The translations under genes were made by a program, and so were the position numbers. Under the pieces are notes generated by a model, which saw only the letters and a program-made list of their open reading frames with translations, was not told the DNA's origin and did no database searches. From Siphonodentalium dalli (lineage: Eukaryota > Mollusca > Scaphopoda > Gadilida > Siphonodentaliidae), in assembly GCA_032622095.1 (NCBI GenBank), contig CP136065.1, positions 63,223,094-63,287,093 on the forward strand: a stretch of 64,000 nucleotides of DNA, in the 5' to 3' direction. Shown here piece after piece: positions 22,868 through 34,095 of the stretch (within the stretch, counting starts at the first letter, position 1; every line of letters starts with the position of its first letter).

Positions 22868-23514
22868 GGTAGCAATACACGATTTCCAGCAATTTTGCCA
22901 ACCTGGGAGGGGTTACTGTACTTCAAATCAATGCTAAGCCATTATCGTTGGCATATATCCAATCGAGCATGTTTTAATTTCGACAGAAATTTTAGGTGTA
23001 ATCATATAAATGTACTTTTGGTTCTTCGTACAGTTTGTCATTGAGTTATGCCCCTTGGTTAGCACACACGAACCGCTCAATTTTACCCATTTTTTTACTC
23101 AAATTGGCCATTTTCAACCCAAAAACAGACCATGATAGAGCGAATGTCAGTAAATAAGATTCTTCCACCTGATAGAGCTATGCTAGAGCTGAGAAATATT
23201 TGAAATAGAAAAAAAGTTATCGTATCAATTTGAAAAAAAAGTCTTGCGAGCCCAGATGACAGAATCAGGGGAGAGAAATCGGGCTATTTTCCTGTAATCA
23301 ATAACACAGAGTTGGCCTTCACTGAATACGAAAACCCTGTTGCGTATCCAAATTTTTCACTTTTTTGAGAACTTTCCCAGTTTTGTAAAATAAATAAACC
23401 TTCAAACCAGTAATGACACAGTTAACACAGGCTACACTGGCCGTTATGCCCCCCAGATACTTATATTTCTATTTTTCAGACGACCTACAACCCGTGAAAT
23501 CGTGTACTGCTACC
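22868..23514. mobile_element. TIR element E, copy 3
   Basis: Full-length E that ends exactly at the outer edge of the insertion. It shares the variant at 22931 with copy 1 and the variant corresponding to 21174 with copy 2, so it is a mosaic of the other two. Confidence 0.8.
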
Positions 23515-24028
23515 TTATGCCATTTGTGTGTGATTAGCCAGAAGCATTGTGCTGTCTTCTGTAACACAATCAGGCTCTTGCTTTGGTAAACTATAGTAAA
23601 TCTTTATGATAACATGCTGTTTACGCGACGGTCATGGTATATATGAACGAAACTGTATGCTTTTAATGTTTTTCTGTTTACGGTGATTGGAACAAATATG
23701 AATATTTTCGACAACTAAGTCCTCACGTGCCTTTAAAATTAAATATACGTGTAAAAATGCGAACGCATTATTTCCATTAAAATATCTTAAGTTAGCATTT
23801 CGAATCGTATTTAGCATTTAATGTTACAGCTGTGCTCTGTTTGGATGATTATTCCAACACGAGTTTTATAAAGATTGTCAAATTGTTTACTATATATCAG
23901 GGCTGGTCGAATTAGGAAATTAGAATAAGAGTTATTTCGACGGTGCGTCCTAACAGGCCTTCGGGATATTGTTTGTTCGTACACGAACGAAACCATATAA
24001 AATGTCAATATATGGCTACATGTATTCA

Positions 24029-24285
24029 ACATATCCTCGAACAAATAGCTTCATATTGGGCTTATTTGATTATGAAATAAGCCCATAGTGGACTTATACC
24101 CGTTATTCCGTTTTATGGCGCGGGCCACAGTGAAAAAACATTATTAAGAGGTACGTCTGTTTAGTCGATTTAGGTTCACATAGAGCGTAATTCATATTCA
24201 ATTAATGCCGATATGCGCCAATTTGTGTTTTTTGAAACAAACCAATATGAGCTTATTGTCAGGAGAAAGAACAGGCTGGGCTAAT
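24029..24285 (-). mobile_element. MITE family M, copy
   Basis: End B CATATCCTCGAACAAATAGC on the left and end A GAAAGAACAGGCTGGG on the right, with the core TATGGCGCGGGCCACAGTGA between: the family in reverse orientation. Confidence 0.6.
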
Positions 24286-24289
24286 TGCA

Positions 24290-25690
24290 TTAGCCTTGGA
24301 CTTAACCACCCCCACAATTAATGCAGTTAAAGATTTGCCGTTTCAAAATCTACCTGTACTGTAACAAGAATAATATCCAACATCCAGTTGTATTCTCCAT
24401 TTAGTTGCTATATTTACAAAGAAAACGAGACTAGTCATTATTAGTTGAAACGTCAATACCAGGACAGAACAATAATATACTCTAGAAGCCAATTATCTAA
24501 TGTGATATTTATGCGCCCCTCTGGGTAGGCTTTGACGCATGTTTTAACATAGTCCGCTTGTATTGTCATATTATGTCGATAAATAGATAGATTATCCCTG
24601 CGGAAAGCTGGGGTGTATAGGTATGGAGGACCTGGATGAGTCTGTGCCCCATAATATGTTTCTGTGACGGATCCCCAACCAAATATCCAAAAAAGGTCTA
24701 ACACATGGTTAAATTGCCCTGCCATCTACCTAAATAATATACCGTATATACAAAATCACTATACATTCGGCACTAGCTATTTGCTAAGACATATTTGGTA
24801 GAGGCAATGCAGGAGCAGATCAGAACATTCATGTTAAATCGTCATGTACCATTAATTGTAGGCCTGTATATTTGAAGAACCTATATATAAGTAAGTAGGT
24901 TATTTTTGTTTTAAAATTGTCTAAATATCCACCATAGAGAATTCCCAATCATGACATTAGTTTTAGATAGGCCCCAGATGCACCACCGGACCATTAAAAA
25001 TGCAAAAAAGGAAAATACCCAAGCGTTGTATTTCCCCCCAAAACCCATCCAAACTCGGGCCTCATCGAGATGTGCACCTGATCCGGCATATCATTCCAAG
25101 ACCCCCTACAGCCCTGGCAGAAGGATTGATTGAAGTAATAGAAACAACAGGGAAATAAACTGTAACTAGACGGATATGTGTTCAGCAAATGTCCCGGCAT
25201 TGTAAAACATTACATACGTATTGAAATTCCAACTGCACCCACTTGAACCAGATAACTCACTGGTTCGCAATCTTCCATTTACACCTCCTCCCCCGGGTTG
25301 GGAACTATCCAACCGGACAAGTTGAAAAATTACCCTACCATACCAAAGTTCCCCATTAATTACTGGCTGGCAGCCGAAACAATGAGCACAAATGTAACCT
25401 ATATGTTGTGTAAACTGTAACTAACGTTGTGTCAGACATGAAATTTCCAACTATTAACAGATTCTACCAAAGTCTCAAACTCCCATGTTGCAATTTCCCT
25501 GTAACCACCGCCAGAGCCCTTCAATATAAACTCCTCAAACGTAATTCTCAAAGATATGGTACAACATTAATTTTCATCCGTTTGCGATTGAGTCCGGTCG
25601 TTTTTTTTATGGTATTTGCATCACTCATGATGAAATCAGCATTAAAACTCATTCCCGGATGTTTTGTAATTTAAATTAATTATCGGGCTG
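24290..25690. other. No gene recognised
   Basis: A 90-codon minus frame (24453-24725) and others have no motif. The phrase TGAAATTTCCAACT (25439) recurs at 35930, pointing to an old dispersed repeat. Confidence 0.4.
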
Positions 25691-25696
25691 ACCCAT

Positions 25697-26136
25697 CAAC
25701 ATATTCTCATGCAAATAGGTTCATATTGAACGTATTTCAAAAACGGAAATACGCCCATATTTTCGTTATTTGAATCTACATTATATGAACGTAAATGTGG
25801 CACGAAAACAGTATAGTTTCTTAAATAAGTCCACAATGACCATATACCCGTTATTCCGTTGAATAGCGCGGGCCGCAGTGAAACCACATTATATAGAGCG
25901 TGAATCTGGTAAGTCGTGTCGATGAAACAATTTAGATTAAATAATGCCAATATGGGCGAGTTTCGTATGGGGTGCATCAAATCCGCCCGATATGGACGTA
26001 TTTGTAATAAAAATACGCCCATATACGACTGTTTCGTGCCCCATGTAGAGCGTAATTCAGATTCAAATTATGCGGATACGGGCGTATTTGGGTTTTTGAC
26101 ATACGTTCAATTTGGACATATTTTCATGAGAACAGG
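25697..26136 (-). mobile_element. MITE family M, long or composite copy
   Basis: Bounded by ACATATTCTCATGCAAATAG and TTTTCATGAGAACAGGCTGG. The core TAGCGCGGGCCGCAGTGA occurs once near 25864, but CCAATATGGGCG-like segments occur repeatedly, suggesting two overlapping copies. Overlapping frames here are incidental. Confidence 0.55.
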
Positions 26137-26844
26137 CTGGACCCATAGTAATCCCGTACCGGGAGTAGAACATACGCACACTTCGGCTATCTCTGATTTG
26201 CGAGTGTCGTATCAGTGGAACAACCAAAAAGGTTAACTTTCACCGAGGGCTTATGCAACATAAAAATGAGAACACGGTTTCGAATCATTCGTCATCAGGT
26301 GGAATGAGATCATATGGCTGGTGTGTGCATTATTATGCATGTTGTACATGTAGTATGTATAGCGCTGTATGTACCTTGTTAATGTTGACTAACAATATTA
26401 CTACTTGCAATACTGCATACATCAGCTGTATGAGCTGATAAATAAAACAAAGTATGTTCATTTATCATATTTCGATGTTTTTTTCTAAATAAATTATATA
26501 TATGGCATGTAGCTTCATCGAATGTACTGTTGCCCTACATAATATTAGTGGTCGGGAGGTTTGTATCATGCTGTGCTGAAACCGAAGCAGCAAAGAATAT
26601 GATTGAGGAGAAAAGTTATTTCAATTGAAAGCCCTGCTGCGTACAAACATTCTCTACCACTCCCATATATCACCAAGCCAAAGCCATTTGCACTTAATAG
26701 AATTTCTCGTATAAATTAAGAAGGCCGCCGATTTTTTAGCATGATGCGTCCATGTGTTAATAATGAACCCATTATACTACCACTAAGATGCAAAAACTCG
26801 AGATAAGTTATTTAGGAATGGATGGAGGCGAATGGAGGGACGTA

Positions 26845-26912
26845 TCTTGCCAACATATCCTCCTGCAAGTAGGTTCATATAGGACCTAAATATTAACACA
26901 GGTTCATATTGG
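26845..26912 (-). repeat. MITE family M, end fragment
   Basis: AACATATCCTCCTGCAAGTA followed by GGTTCATAT: only end B and about 40 bp of the adjoining sequence. Confidence 0.5.
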
Positions 26913-27052
26913 ACTTAATTGGTCTGCTTCTGCTTTACGTTAACGAAAACGGTTGGTACCTTGTAGCTTCGGGTCAAAGTGGTAAGCCCAACGTTCAAAT
27001 GGTGATATAGGTCGACAAAAACTGGAATAGAACATATATTAAAGACAGCAGG

Positions 27053-27614
27053 TACCCATTTGATGACTGGAGCGTCCTGAACTTTGATAAAAACCATGTG
27101 CCAATGCATTCTCTTATATATGCGAGTCGATGTCGCGTCGTAATTATAAGAGAAATTTCATATTATTGTTAAATATTTGTTTATTGTTAAATTATGTAAG
27201 AAAAAAATGAAATATCATGATTACAAATTCTTAAAGAAATAATGATAAAAATGATAAAAATTGTTAATGAGTGTAAGGAAAAATTATAAAAAAAATTATA
27301 AAATTGTTAAAGAATATAGGAAAATATTATTAAAATGATAAATTGTTAAATAATATTAGGAAAAAATATGAAAACTGTTATAGAATGTAAGAAAAATAAA
27401 ACAAAAATTATAACAATTGTTAAGGAATGTAAAAAAAAATAATAAAGTTGATAAAAATTGTTAAAGAATGTAAGAAAAATTTATAAAAATTGATAAACAA
27501 TTGTTAGGCCAATGCATTATATTATATATGGGAGGCGACCTATGGTCGACTTGCATAGATAAGACAATGCATTGGCACGTTGAGCCAGCGCAGCTCCCGT
27601 CATGAATGGGTTAA
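27053..27614. mobile_element. Palindromic TTAA MITE, type B, with A/T-rich spacer
   Basis: The right end GCTCCCGTCATGAATGGGTTAA is clear; the left end ACCCATTTGATGACTGGAGC is decayed. A broken hairpin near 27100-27160 and a complete one at 27508-27577 flank about 350 bp of degenerate tandem TTGTTAAAGAATGTAAGAAA-type repeats. Confidence 0.6.
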
Positions 27615-27947
27615 AACTGTTCTGATTAGTATTTGACGTTTCCCCATCTCGTGAGGTACTTTCAGCTCTTGAAAATAATCATCGACGTGAGAGGAGAAAA
27701 AGACGTACACTGCTAAGGACAGCTAACTATATGTCTATCTATGTTGGTATTGTTAACATATTAAGCGTGTTCGCGGATATTATTGTTAGCGGAATGTCGG
27801 ACAGTACATACTTTGCGTTTAGGTTTATTAGTAATTACATTATATGTAGTTATTTCTCCATCATCGTGTCGTTAGAAGCATAGCACCGCGTGTGTTCGGA
27901 TTATAGATGCCATATTACTTTGTGGCTAGTCTAGATATATTTTTAAT

Positions 27948-28106
27948 TTAACCCTTTAATGACGGGAGCTGCGCTTGTGTAGCATTAAAGAGCATGTGCC
28001 TATTATATTATGCGAGGCTCACTATGAAAGACTCGCTTATATAAGATAATGCATTGGCACAGGATTTTCGCAAAATTTCAGGAAGCTCCAGTCATGGTAT
28101 TGTTAA
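27948..28106. mobile_element. Palindromic TTAA MITE with a single hairpin
   Basis: TTAACCCTTTAATGACGG at the left and CCAGTCATGGTATTGTTAA at the right, TTAA at both edges, with one hairpin (about 27990-28060, TATTATGCGAGG/CTCGCTTATATAAG). It is the simplest member of the family in the window. Confidence 0.65.
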
Positions 28107-28109
28107 AGG

Positions 28110-28540
28110 GACCCAACTTCCCAAGGTACTCGCAACTTGGTCTCCTGGAAAAAATATCAAAGTTACTAAAACATCACGACTGAGAGAAATAGATACCATT
28201 GTTCTTAAATCCATTATTGAGATAGTTCTCTAATAAAACGTATCTCATCTTAAAATCAGTGTTATGTAGTAACAAAAAAAACTAACAGTGATTTGTCAAC
28301 AAGCATGACTAATCGTGTAGTAAGTTCAAATATTCTAGTCTGAATATGATTTTCAGAATATCTTTAAATGCTTTGATCTTTTCTAATGTTTAACGTCAAG
28401 ATCTGATTAATCTTTGGTGACTAATTGGACGGTAATTCCACTGTAACAGTAATGCTTATCAGTATTGGAGAGTTATTAATAATGAAAATAACAATAACGT
28501 AAGTTTATTGTTTCGTGTACTTGTTGACGATATTTGTTTT
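28110..28540. other. No recognised feature
   Basis: AT-rich sequence upstream of candidate exon 4. The final 20 bp form its polypyrimidine tract. Confidence 0.45.
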
Positions 28541-28544
28541 ACAG

Positions 28545-28590
28545 ATGTTTGTTATTCCGCATGAACCTACATCGAAAGCCTTGAGTGAGA
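28545..28590 (+). CDS. Candidate exon 4 of the secreted-protein gene
   Basis: Acceptor GATATTTGTTTTACAG and donor GAGA|GTAAGT are both near consensus. Only one of three frames is open through the 46 nt, and it is the phase-0 frame that exon 3 requires: MFVIPHEPTSKALSE, leaving one base. The combined reading frame over exons 1-4 is 73 codons without cysteine. Continuations in the right phase exist at 32676 (inside a MITE) and 43658, but neither is convincing, so the 3' part is unknown. Confidence 0.45.
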
Positions 28591-28599
28591 GTAAGTCCC

Positions 28600-31440
28600 T
28601 TTAACCAATAAGTTTCAACTAAGTCAAGTGTCGATCGACATGTATGAGATATATCAAACTAAAAACACTTATATGCAGCAAAGCGCTACCGGATGTAGCG
28701 CGCACACATTCAACCTGATAGACAGGTTCAGCTAATATATTATGGAACTTTTTTTTTTTTCAAACCTCTCTTTGGTGATTATCATGCAGTGATATCTTGT
28801 GTCCCCCTCTCGCTCGCTTTATGTTACACAGAGCACACTACCAGAAGCAGCGGACCACATGCTACTCATGATGTCGAGGCCCAATCGAATTTGAAGAGTT
28901 CATCTGGTGTCCTATCACATATAGAGCACTTATTACGAGAGCTAACATTTCGCAACAATAATTATTAGTCGTGCTATCTTCGATTGTCATCGAGTTCAAT
29001 AGTGTTCTTGCATGCTTCAAGTTTATCGTTGTCATATGGTGACGGTTATAGGTGATATCATTATCAAACGGTATTGTTTAACCAGCGATCGATGCTATTA
29101 ACTCACAAATTGCACCACGACATTCATCGCTCCGGGGTGCTATCGGTATTTCAGAAAGTTTCAAAACGACATCGAGATATATCAGCGAAGAATCGATTTA
29201 ACACTGCTGCATAGAACATCTCCGGCGATACGACCAGGTGGGCGTGCACATGACGCTAATTATATCCTGTCGCGATCAAACACATTCAGTTACAATCCGG
29301 ATCAACACAATTGTTTCAGTCAAGAACATTGCATACAGACTAGTTATATCATGGTAAACAGCCCTGTTACCCTAGCGTCGACTATCGGCTGACCTGAGGC
29401 AAAAAGATATTACGTCCTCTATTTTGTTTGGACGAGGCATATCTCAGAACCTGTCAATGTGAATAATTGAACAAATTGTTTCAGACATTGTCTTATGGTG
29501 TCGCACTGCAGACATGCAGCAACATTTAAGTGTTGAATGCCAATGACTACTGATATAACAATGATAATCATACATTTTATTAACGCCAGACCCATCCAAT
29601 GTCTACCATGTATGATAACAGGCAAAGTTATAATTTTGAACTGATTTTATACGCGAATATGTAGGGCATGCAACGTCATGTGTGCGAATACCGCCAGTCT
29701 CATATGTTAATATATGCACGGAATCAATACTGTGAGTACATTCTCAACCACTGCGGTATACAAACATACCTACTCATGTCTCGCCTATCTTCGAACAATT
29801 TATTCGCTCTGTATTTCGGTTCTACCCTCCATCATGTGACACTTGACTTACCTGCGCACCAGCTTGACAAAATTGTTTACTCCACAGCTACATTTCTCCT
29901 ATGTGCAGGCGACTCATTGAGAGGAACACAAAAACTACTTAGTTATACACTAAACCAGCGACATAGTGGTTATCACATTAAGAACTTATTCAGTAGACCA
30001 ATGAATTAACTCTTTCTTAGTCACAATAACATACACTTACTAATTTATTTCCAGTTTTTTAAATAGGCCATTTTCATGCGATATATGCTACTTTCTGAAT
30101 TCGATATCTGAAACCTTTGTCTAATTCCACTCTATAATGTTCCAATATTCAACTTTTATCTCCAGTAAATATTTCATTTGGAAGTTTTATCTTGCTTGGT
30201 TACACGCATGTGATATTGCTATTAGGGTTTTTAAAAAGGGCAACTGATATTCAGGCACTTCTATGTATACCATCCAATTTCTAAATTATATTAGATTATC
30301 TCCGACCTCACAAACACTTGAAAATTGAAAATGTCAGAACCTGTTCGTATGCGTGTGACATGGCGGCAATACTGTAAGATTAGTATTGTGATTAATATTG
30401 TGATTCGTATAATATTTGCGTGCATATTTACATAACATGTATATATTTGTCATTTGTATATATGCTCTCCTAAACTGAGGAGGTTAACGATAAACTATTT
30501 AAGTTAAGTCAGTAAGTATACGATTTTACACAGCTTGGAATGCCACAATTCACTGTTAAATGGTATTGACTAAAAGCAAGGTTAATAAGTGATTATTTGA
30601 ATCATGTCTTATTGCCTAATCAATGGTTAATGTCTCCGGTAATCAATCAGTCGCATGCAGAAACAGTCAACCTCACATGCAGTAATTAAGCAGCATGCAT
30701 GAGGCGAACTTGATTTGCCCAAATACATGACAAAACAAGATTAACCCTTCGGGCTTTGCGGAAATCCATCAAATGTCGACATGTCTGAGCTATGACGGAT
30801 TAGCACAATCATGTCAACAATAGCACATACCAATATATGCATGGGATGTGTATGGTAGGCTTACTACTTTAAATTCAGGCTGGAATTCTCTCTGATAATT
30901 GTGTATTCATTATAAGTTATGCTAACTTCGCCCTCCCGGAATTCATATTTAAGCGAGGGCGAATCCCGAGCATGGGTGTAGACTCCAAGATTGCGATATG
31001 AGACGATGTCACCCTTTCGGAAAATGGATAACGTATGTGTCCACGGCATGTCAAGGTCGTCGGGTTAATATGCCAGTTAAAAGTTTTTAATCTCTGAACA
31101 ATTGGAACGTTTGTTGTGACCATAACATTTGGCATTACCTGATTTTGGAGAGATTTCATGAACCAATGTATTAATATATTGCCATTCTTTCGCGAACACT
31201 TCCTCTAAATTTGAGGTGCATGTGATGTTAATGTATTAATCCAAGGAATGTATTTATGTTACGTTATTTCAAAATTTCAAGATGTTACATGTATCTCGAA
31301 ATTTCGAGATAATAGTATTTTTGATGTCTTAATCGGCCACCGGAGATCTCAAAAACACATAGAATCTGTGCTAAGTCGGTATTCAATCTACTTCGCTGTA
31401 CTCGTTTAGCTTACAGTACATTTTGCAGCACACATTAGCA
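28600..31440. other. No recognised gene; 113-codon frame judged incidental
   Basis: The frame 29668-30009 (plus) has no motif, and several frames of this length are expected by chance at this base composition. A good minus-strand donor (GCGCAG|GTAAGT, at 29856) lacks a convincing acceptor. Confidence 0.35.
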
Positions 31441-31446
31441 GTTAAA

Positions 31447-31909
31447 AGAAGTGGTATATTAAGCGTGCTATTTTTGTGCCCAATATCGCAATAATATTGC
31501 AAGTGCAAACGCTTATAAGGGCACCGCTTGCGATATTATTGCAATATTTTGCGCTTAATATCGTAATTTTTCGCGCTTGATATTGCGATATCGTGCGCTT
31601 AGTATTGCGACATCTTGCACTCAAAATTGTGACATTTAAAGCAAATCATTGCTTCTGCTATATTGTTTGGCATAAATAGAGACAATGTTTTAGATATGTA
31701 TAATATTATAGTTGTAAATGCTATACTATATACAATAATGTATACTATATGTACACTATATGCACAGTATTTATCTAATATAAATATAACACTATCGGGT
31801 CGGTATGATATTTTGTCGCGCTCAATATTACGACAATGCGCACTTAATAACGCAATATTATGCGCTCAATATCGCAATAATAAGCGCCACACATCAATAT
31901 ACCACTTCT
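31447..31909. mobile_element. TIR element with terminal TATTGCG arrays
   Basis: Inverted ends AGAAGTGGTATATT (31447) and AATATACCACTTCT (ending 31909). Inside the left end lie a foldback (AATAATATTGCAAG/CTTGCGATATTATT) and four tandem units of about 22-27 bp on GCGCTTAATATTGCGA. The right end holds three similar units in the opposite sense. A shorter relative is at 40520-40630. Confidence 0.65.
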
Positions 31910-32427
31910 TCTGACTGGTACTGCAGCTCTGATTTGTATGCCCTGGTAATGCAGCATCGCTGACGCCGCAGAACTTACTTCCCGTTTTGTTTATCTTTTA
32001 TCCCCGTGAGCTCGCAATCCCTATTTCGCTCCTTCTGGCCAGCAAACACTCGAGTGTTCGCGTGTTAGATACTGTGGTGTCCGTTAAATTGTATTGATTA
32101 TTTGTGTTACGGGTTCCATTCAAATCCATCTTGAATGAAAAAGAGTGGCTAACGCGAGGATTGACATTTGTAACCAGCAATTGGTGAAAATCTGGAACTA
32201 TCAATATCTGGAGTCGTTTTATTTAAACAAGATGATTGATATCACTGACTACCTGATTGCCACTTGATGCCTAATGGCTATGGAGGACGATTGATACTCG
32301 ATATTTAATGGCGATGGTGTCGCATCGAGAGAAAGGTTCAGGGCGCATGTGAACACTCAACTGAATAGAAAACACATTTTCCTTGTGGATTATTTAGTGG
32401 TCATTGAAACTCAAATTGAATAGCAAC

Positions 32428-32858
32428 CCTGCAAATATCGTGTCTGTCATTTGCAGAATGAGGTCTACAGAGGGTGAAATTAGTTACGCTATCCCGCGCA
32501 GCGGGCTCGCGTCACCAAATTCACCCTATGGGGACCTCATTCTGCTTAGCTCTCAACTACTGAAGGAGACCTATGGTCATATTTAAATTCCCCAGCTGAA
32601 GTTGGTGATATTCACACATTAGTCAACTCGATTATGCATTTTATCTTCTGCAAATTAGGGGATATAGAAACTGAAGAAGGCGAAAAGGTAACTAAACATT
32701 GTTAGCTTGAGACTATAGTTACTTCCAAGAAGATGATACCTAAGCAGAATGAGGTCCCGAGGGTTAATTTGGTGATGCTAGCCCGCTGTGCAGGGTAGCG
32801 TCACCAATTTCACCATTTGGGACCTTATTCTGCAAATGACAGACACACTAATTGCAGG
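32428..32858. mobile_element. Palindrome-within-palindrome element, 431 bp
   Basis: The outer inverted arms CCTGCAAAT...TGTCTGTCATTTGCAG and CTGCAAATGACAGACA...TGCAGG enclose, in each arm, a second hairpin: GAATGAGGTC...GACCTCATTC on the left and its counterpart on the right, with AGCCCGCTGTGCAGGGTAGC-type GC-rich loops. Four half-hairpins are thus nested in one inverted repeat. Confidence 0.7.
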
Positions 32859-32859
32859 C

Positions 32860-34090
32860 TTGTTGAATACGTTTCTTACCCGACTTTTTTAATGCATTTT
32901 CGGGCAATACCGAAACAGACATCGGGAATAGTTGCGTATGATCATAATTTTCTTGCCTATCTACCGAATCGCTTTGTTATGTGACAACTAGTAAAGTAGT
33001 CGTATAAATGTATGACCACGAACTACCGTTTTGATTCAGCGCTATTTTGTTACATTCTGTCGCCAACAAAATTGTTAACACTTGCTTTCTTCACCACTCG
33101 AGACAATATTGTTAACAAAAGCTAGCCAGTAAAGGTTAGCTTTTATAACAGTAAATTCACGAGAAAGTCATGTTAAGGTTCTATGCATAACGTATAAGTA
33201 TTTACTCATTTTCAATTATTCTACATGTATATGTTGATATATGTTGTATTTACTATATGTACGTGCAACAGCCCATTGAGCGTGTTTTTAAATAAAAGTC
33301 TAGACCTGAGACCAGAATTCAGCCGACTCTGTTCAGGTAACCAATCCCTGCTCCCAAAGGAGCAATGTTCATATATTTCTATAAATACACGAATTACCTC
33401 TCTGCAGACTTTCTATACTCTACAACAATTTGCCAAAATCATGTGAATGTTCTGCTGTTTTCAATTGTCGCACCGAAGTGAGACCAATGCTCTTTAATTT
33501 TAGCTTATCCGGAATAGACTAAAATGGTCGATCGTTATTGTTCCTTGTTGAAGAAAAGTCGGGATTCTAACTTGTATGACTTTGAATGATTATGATGTCT
33601 TATAATGTCCGTAGACGATAAGATAGAATCTATTTAAAAACACGCTCAACCAACAAAGAAGACCTAAAATTATAACAAAATTGCTACTTTTATCTTTTTC
33701 TTTTTCTTTAATAAATGCTTTTCTCCACTATGATATATATAATAGATTTTGAATATCCAATCGTTTAGCGATGCACGATTTGACAGCAAAATTAGTAAAA
33801 ATTCCCTTGAAAAAAATTCAGCTTATCTGTCAAAATCATCATCATGTGTATAACACAGATATTGCGAAAACTCCAAACAATTCACTTGAACGTAAAACTG
33901 ATTAATCCTTATGTGGATCTTGACGATGATGGTGATTACAAGTATGTTTCAATACTGTGTTGCCTGGTGAGCTGAACATTGGCTTAAGATTTGTTTTACT
34001 GATTGTGTGTCAAATTGGCCCATGACTATTTCATGATACCACCATCAACACATGCACAACAGCTATAGTATTTATAACACATTCGATAAC
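32860..34090. other. No recognised feature
   Basis: Only short local inversions such as AAAATTGTTAACA/AATATTGTTAACAAAAGC near 33070-33120. Open frames are short. Confidence 0.45.
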
Positions 34091-34095
34091 ATATC

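Larger units (their letters stand above)
19027..23514. mobile_element. Insertion E-S-E-S-E inside element R
   Basis: Three 647-bp E units (19027-19673, 20950-21596, 22868-23514) alternate with two S units (19674-20949 and 21597-22867). The period is 1923 then 1918 bp; the differences are mainly in C-tract lengths. TTA flanks the whole insertion at 19024-19026 and 23515-23517, and the sequence without it matches the intact R copy (GTGTTTATATCATTTG near 34380). There is no open frame of 60 codons in the 4.5 kb. Near identity of the copies implies recent duplication. Confidence 0.85.
18744..23736. mobile_element. TTAA-bounded element R, copy 1, split by a 4.5-kb insertion
   Basis: TTAAAGACACGG at 18744 and its inverted partner CACGTGCCTTTAA ending 23736 define the element. 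The two halves (18744-19026 and 23515-23736) are together about 500 bp and align end to end with the uninterrupted copy at 34096-34623. Non-coding. Confidence 0.7.

Noticed and set aside
19027-23514. Reading E units as long terminal repeats of a retrotransposon
   Set aside because: E has 19-bp inverted ends rather than TG...CA, there are three copies, the interior has no gag/pol and no primer-binding site or polypurine tract was seen.
24951-25200. Overlapping frames on both strands near 25.0 kb
   Set aside because: Proline-rich by composition only; no motif, no splice evidence.
29668-30009. 113-codon plus-strand ORF
   Set aside because: No domain, no splice signals; several ORFs of this length are expected by chance in 64 kb at this base composition.
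32676-32704. Possible fifth exon (29 nt) in the right phase for candidate exon 4
   Set aside because: It lies in the loop of a mobile palindrome and its donor is only fair; kept as a remark, not annotated.
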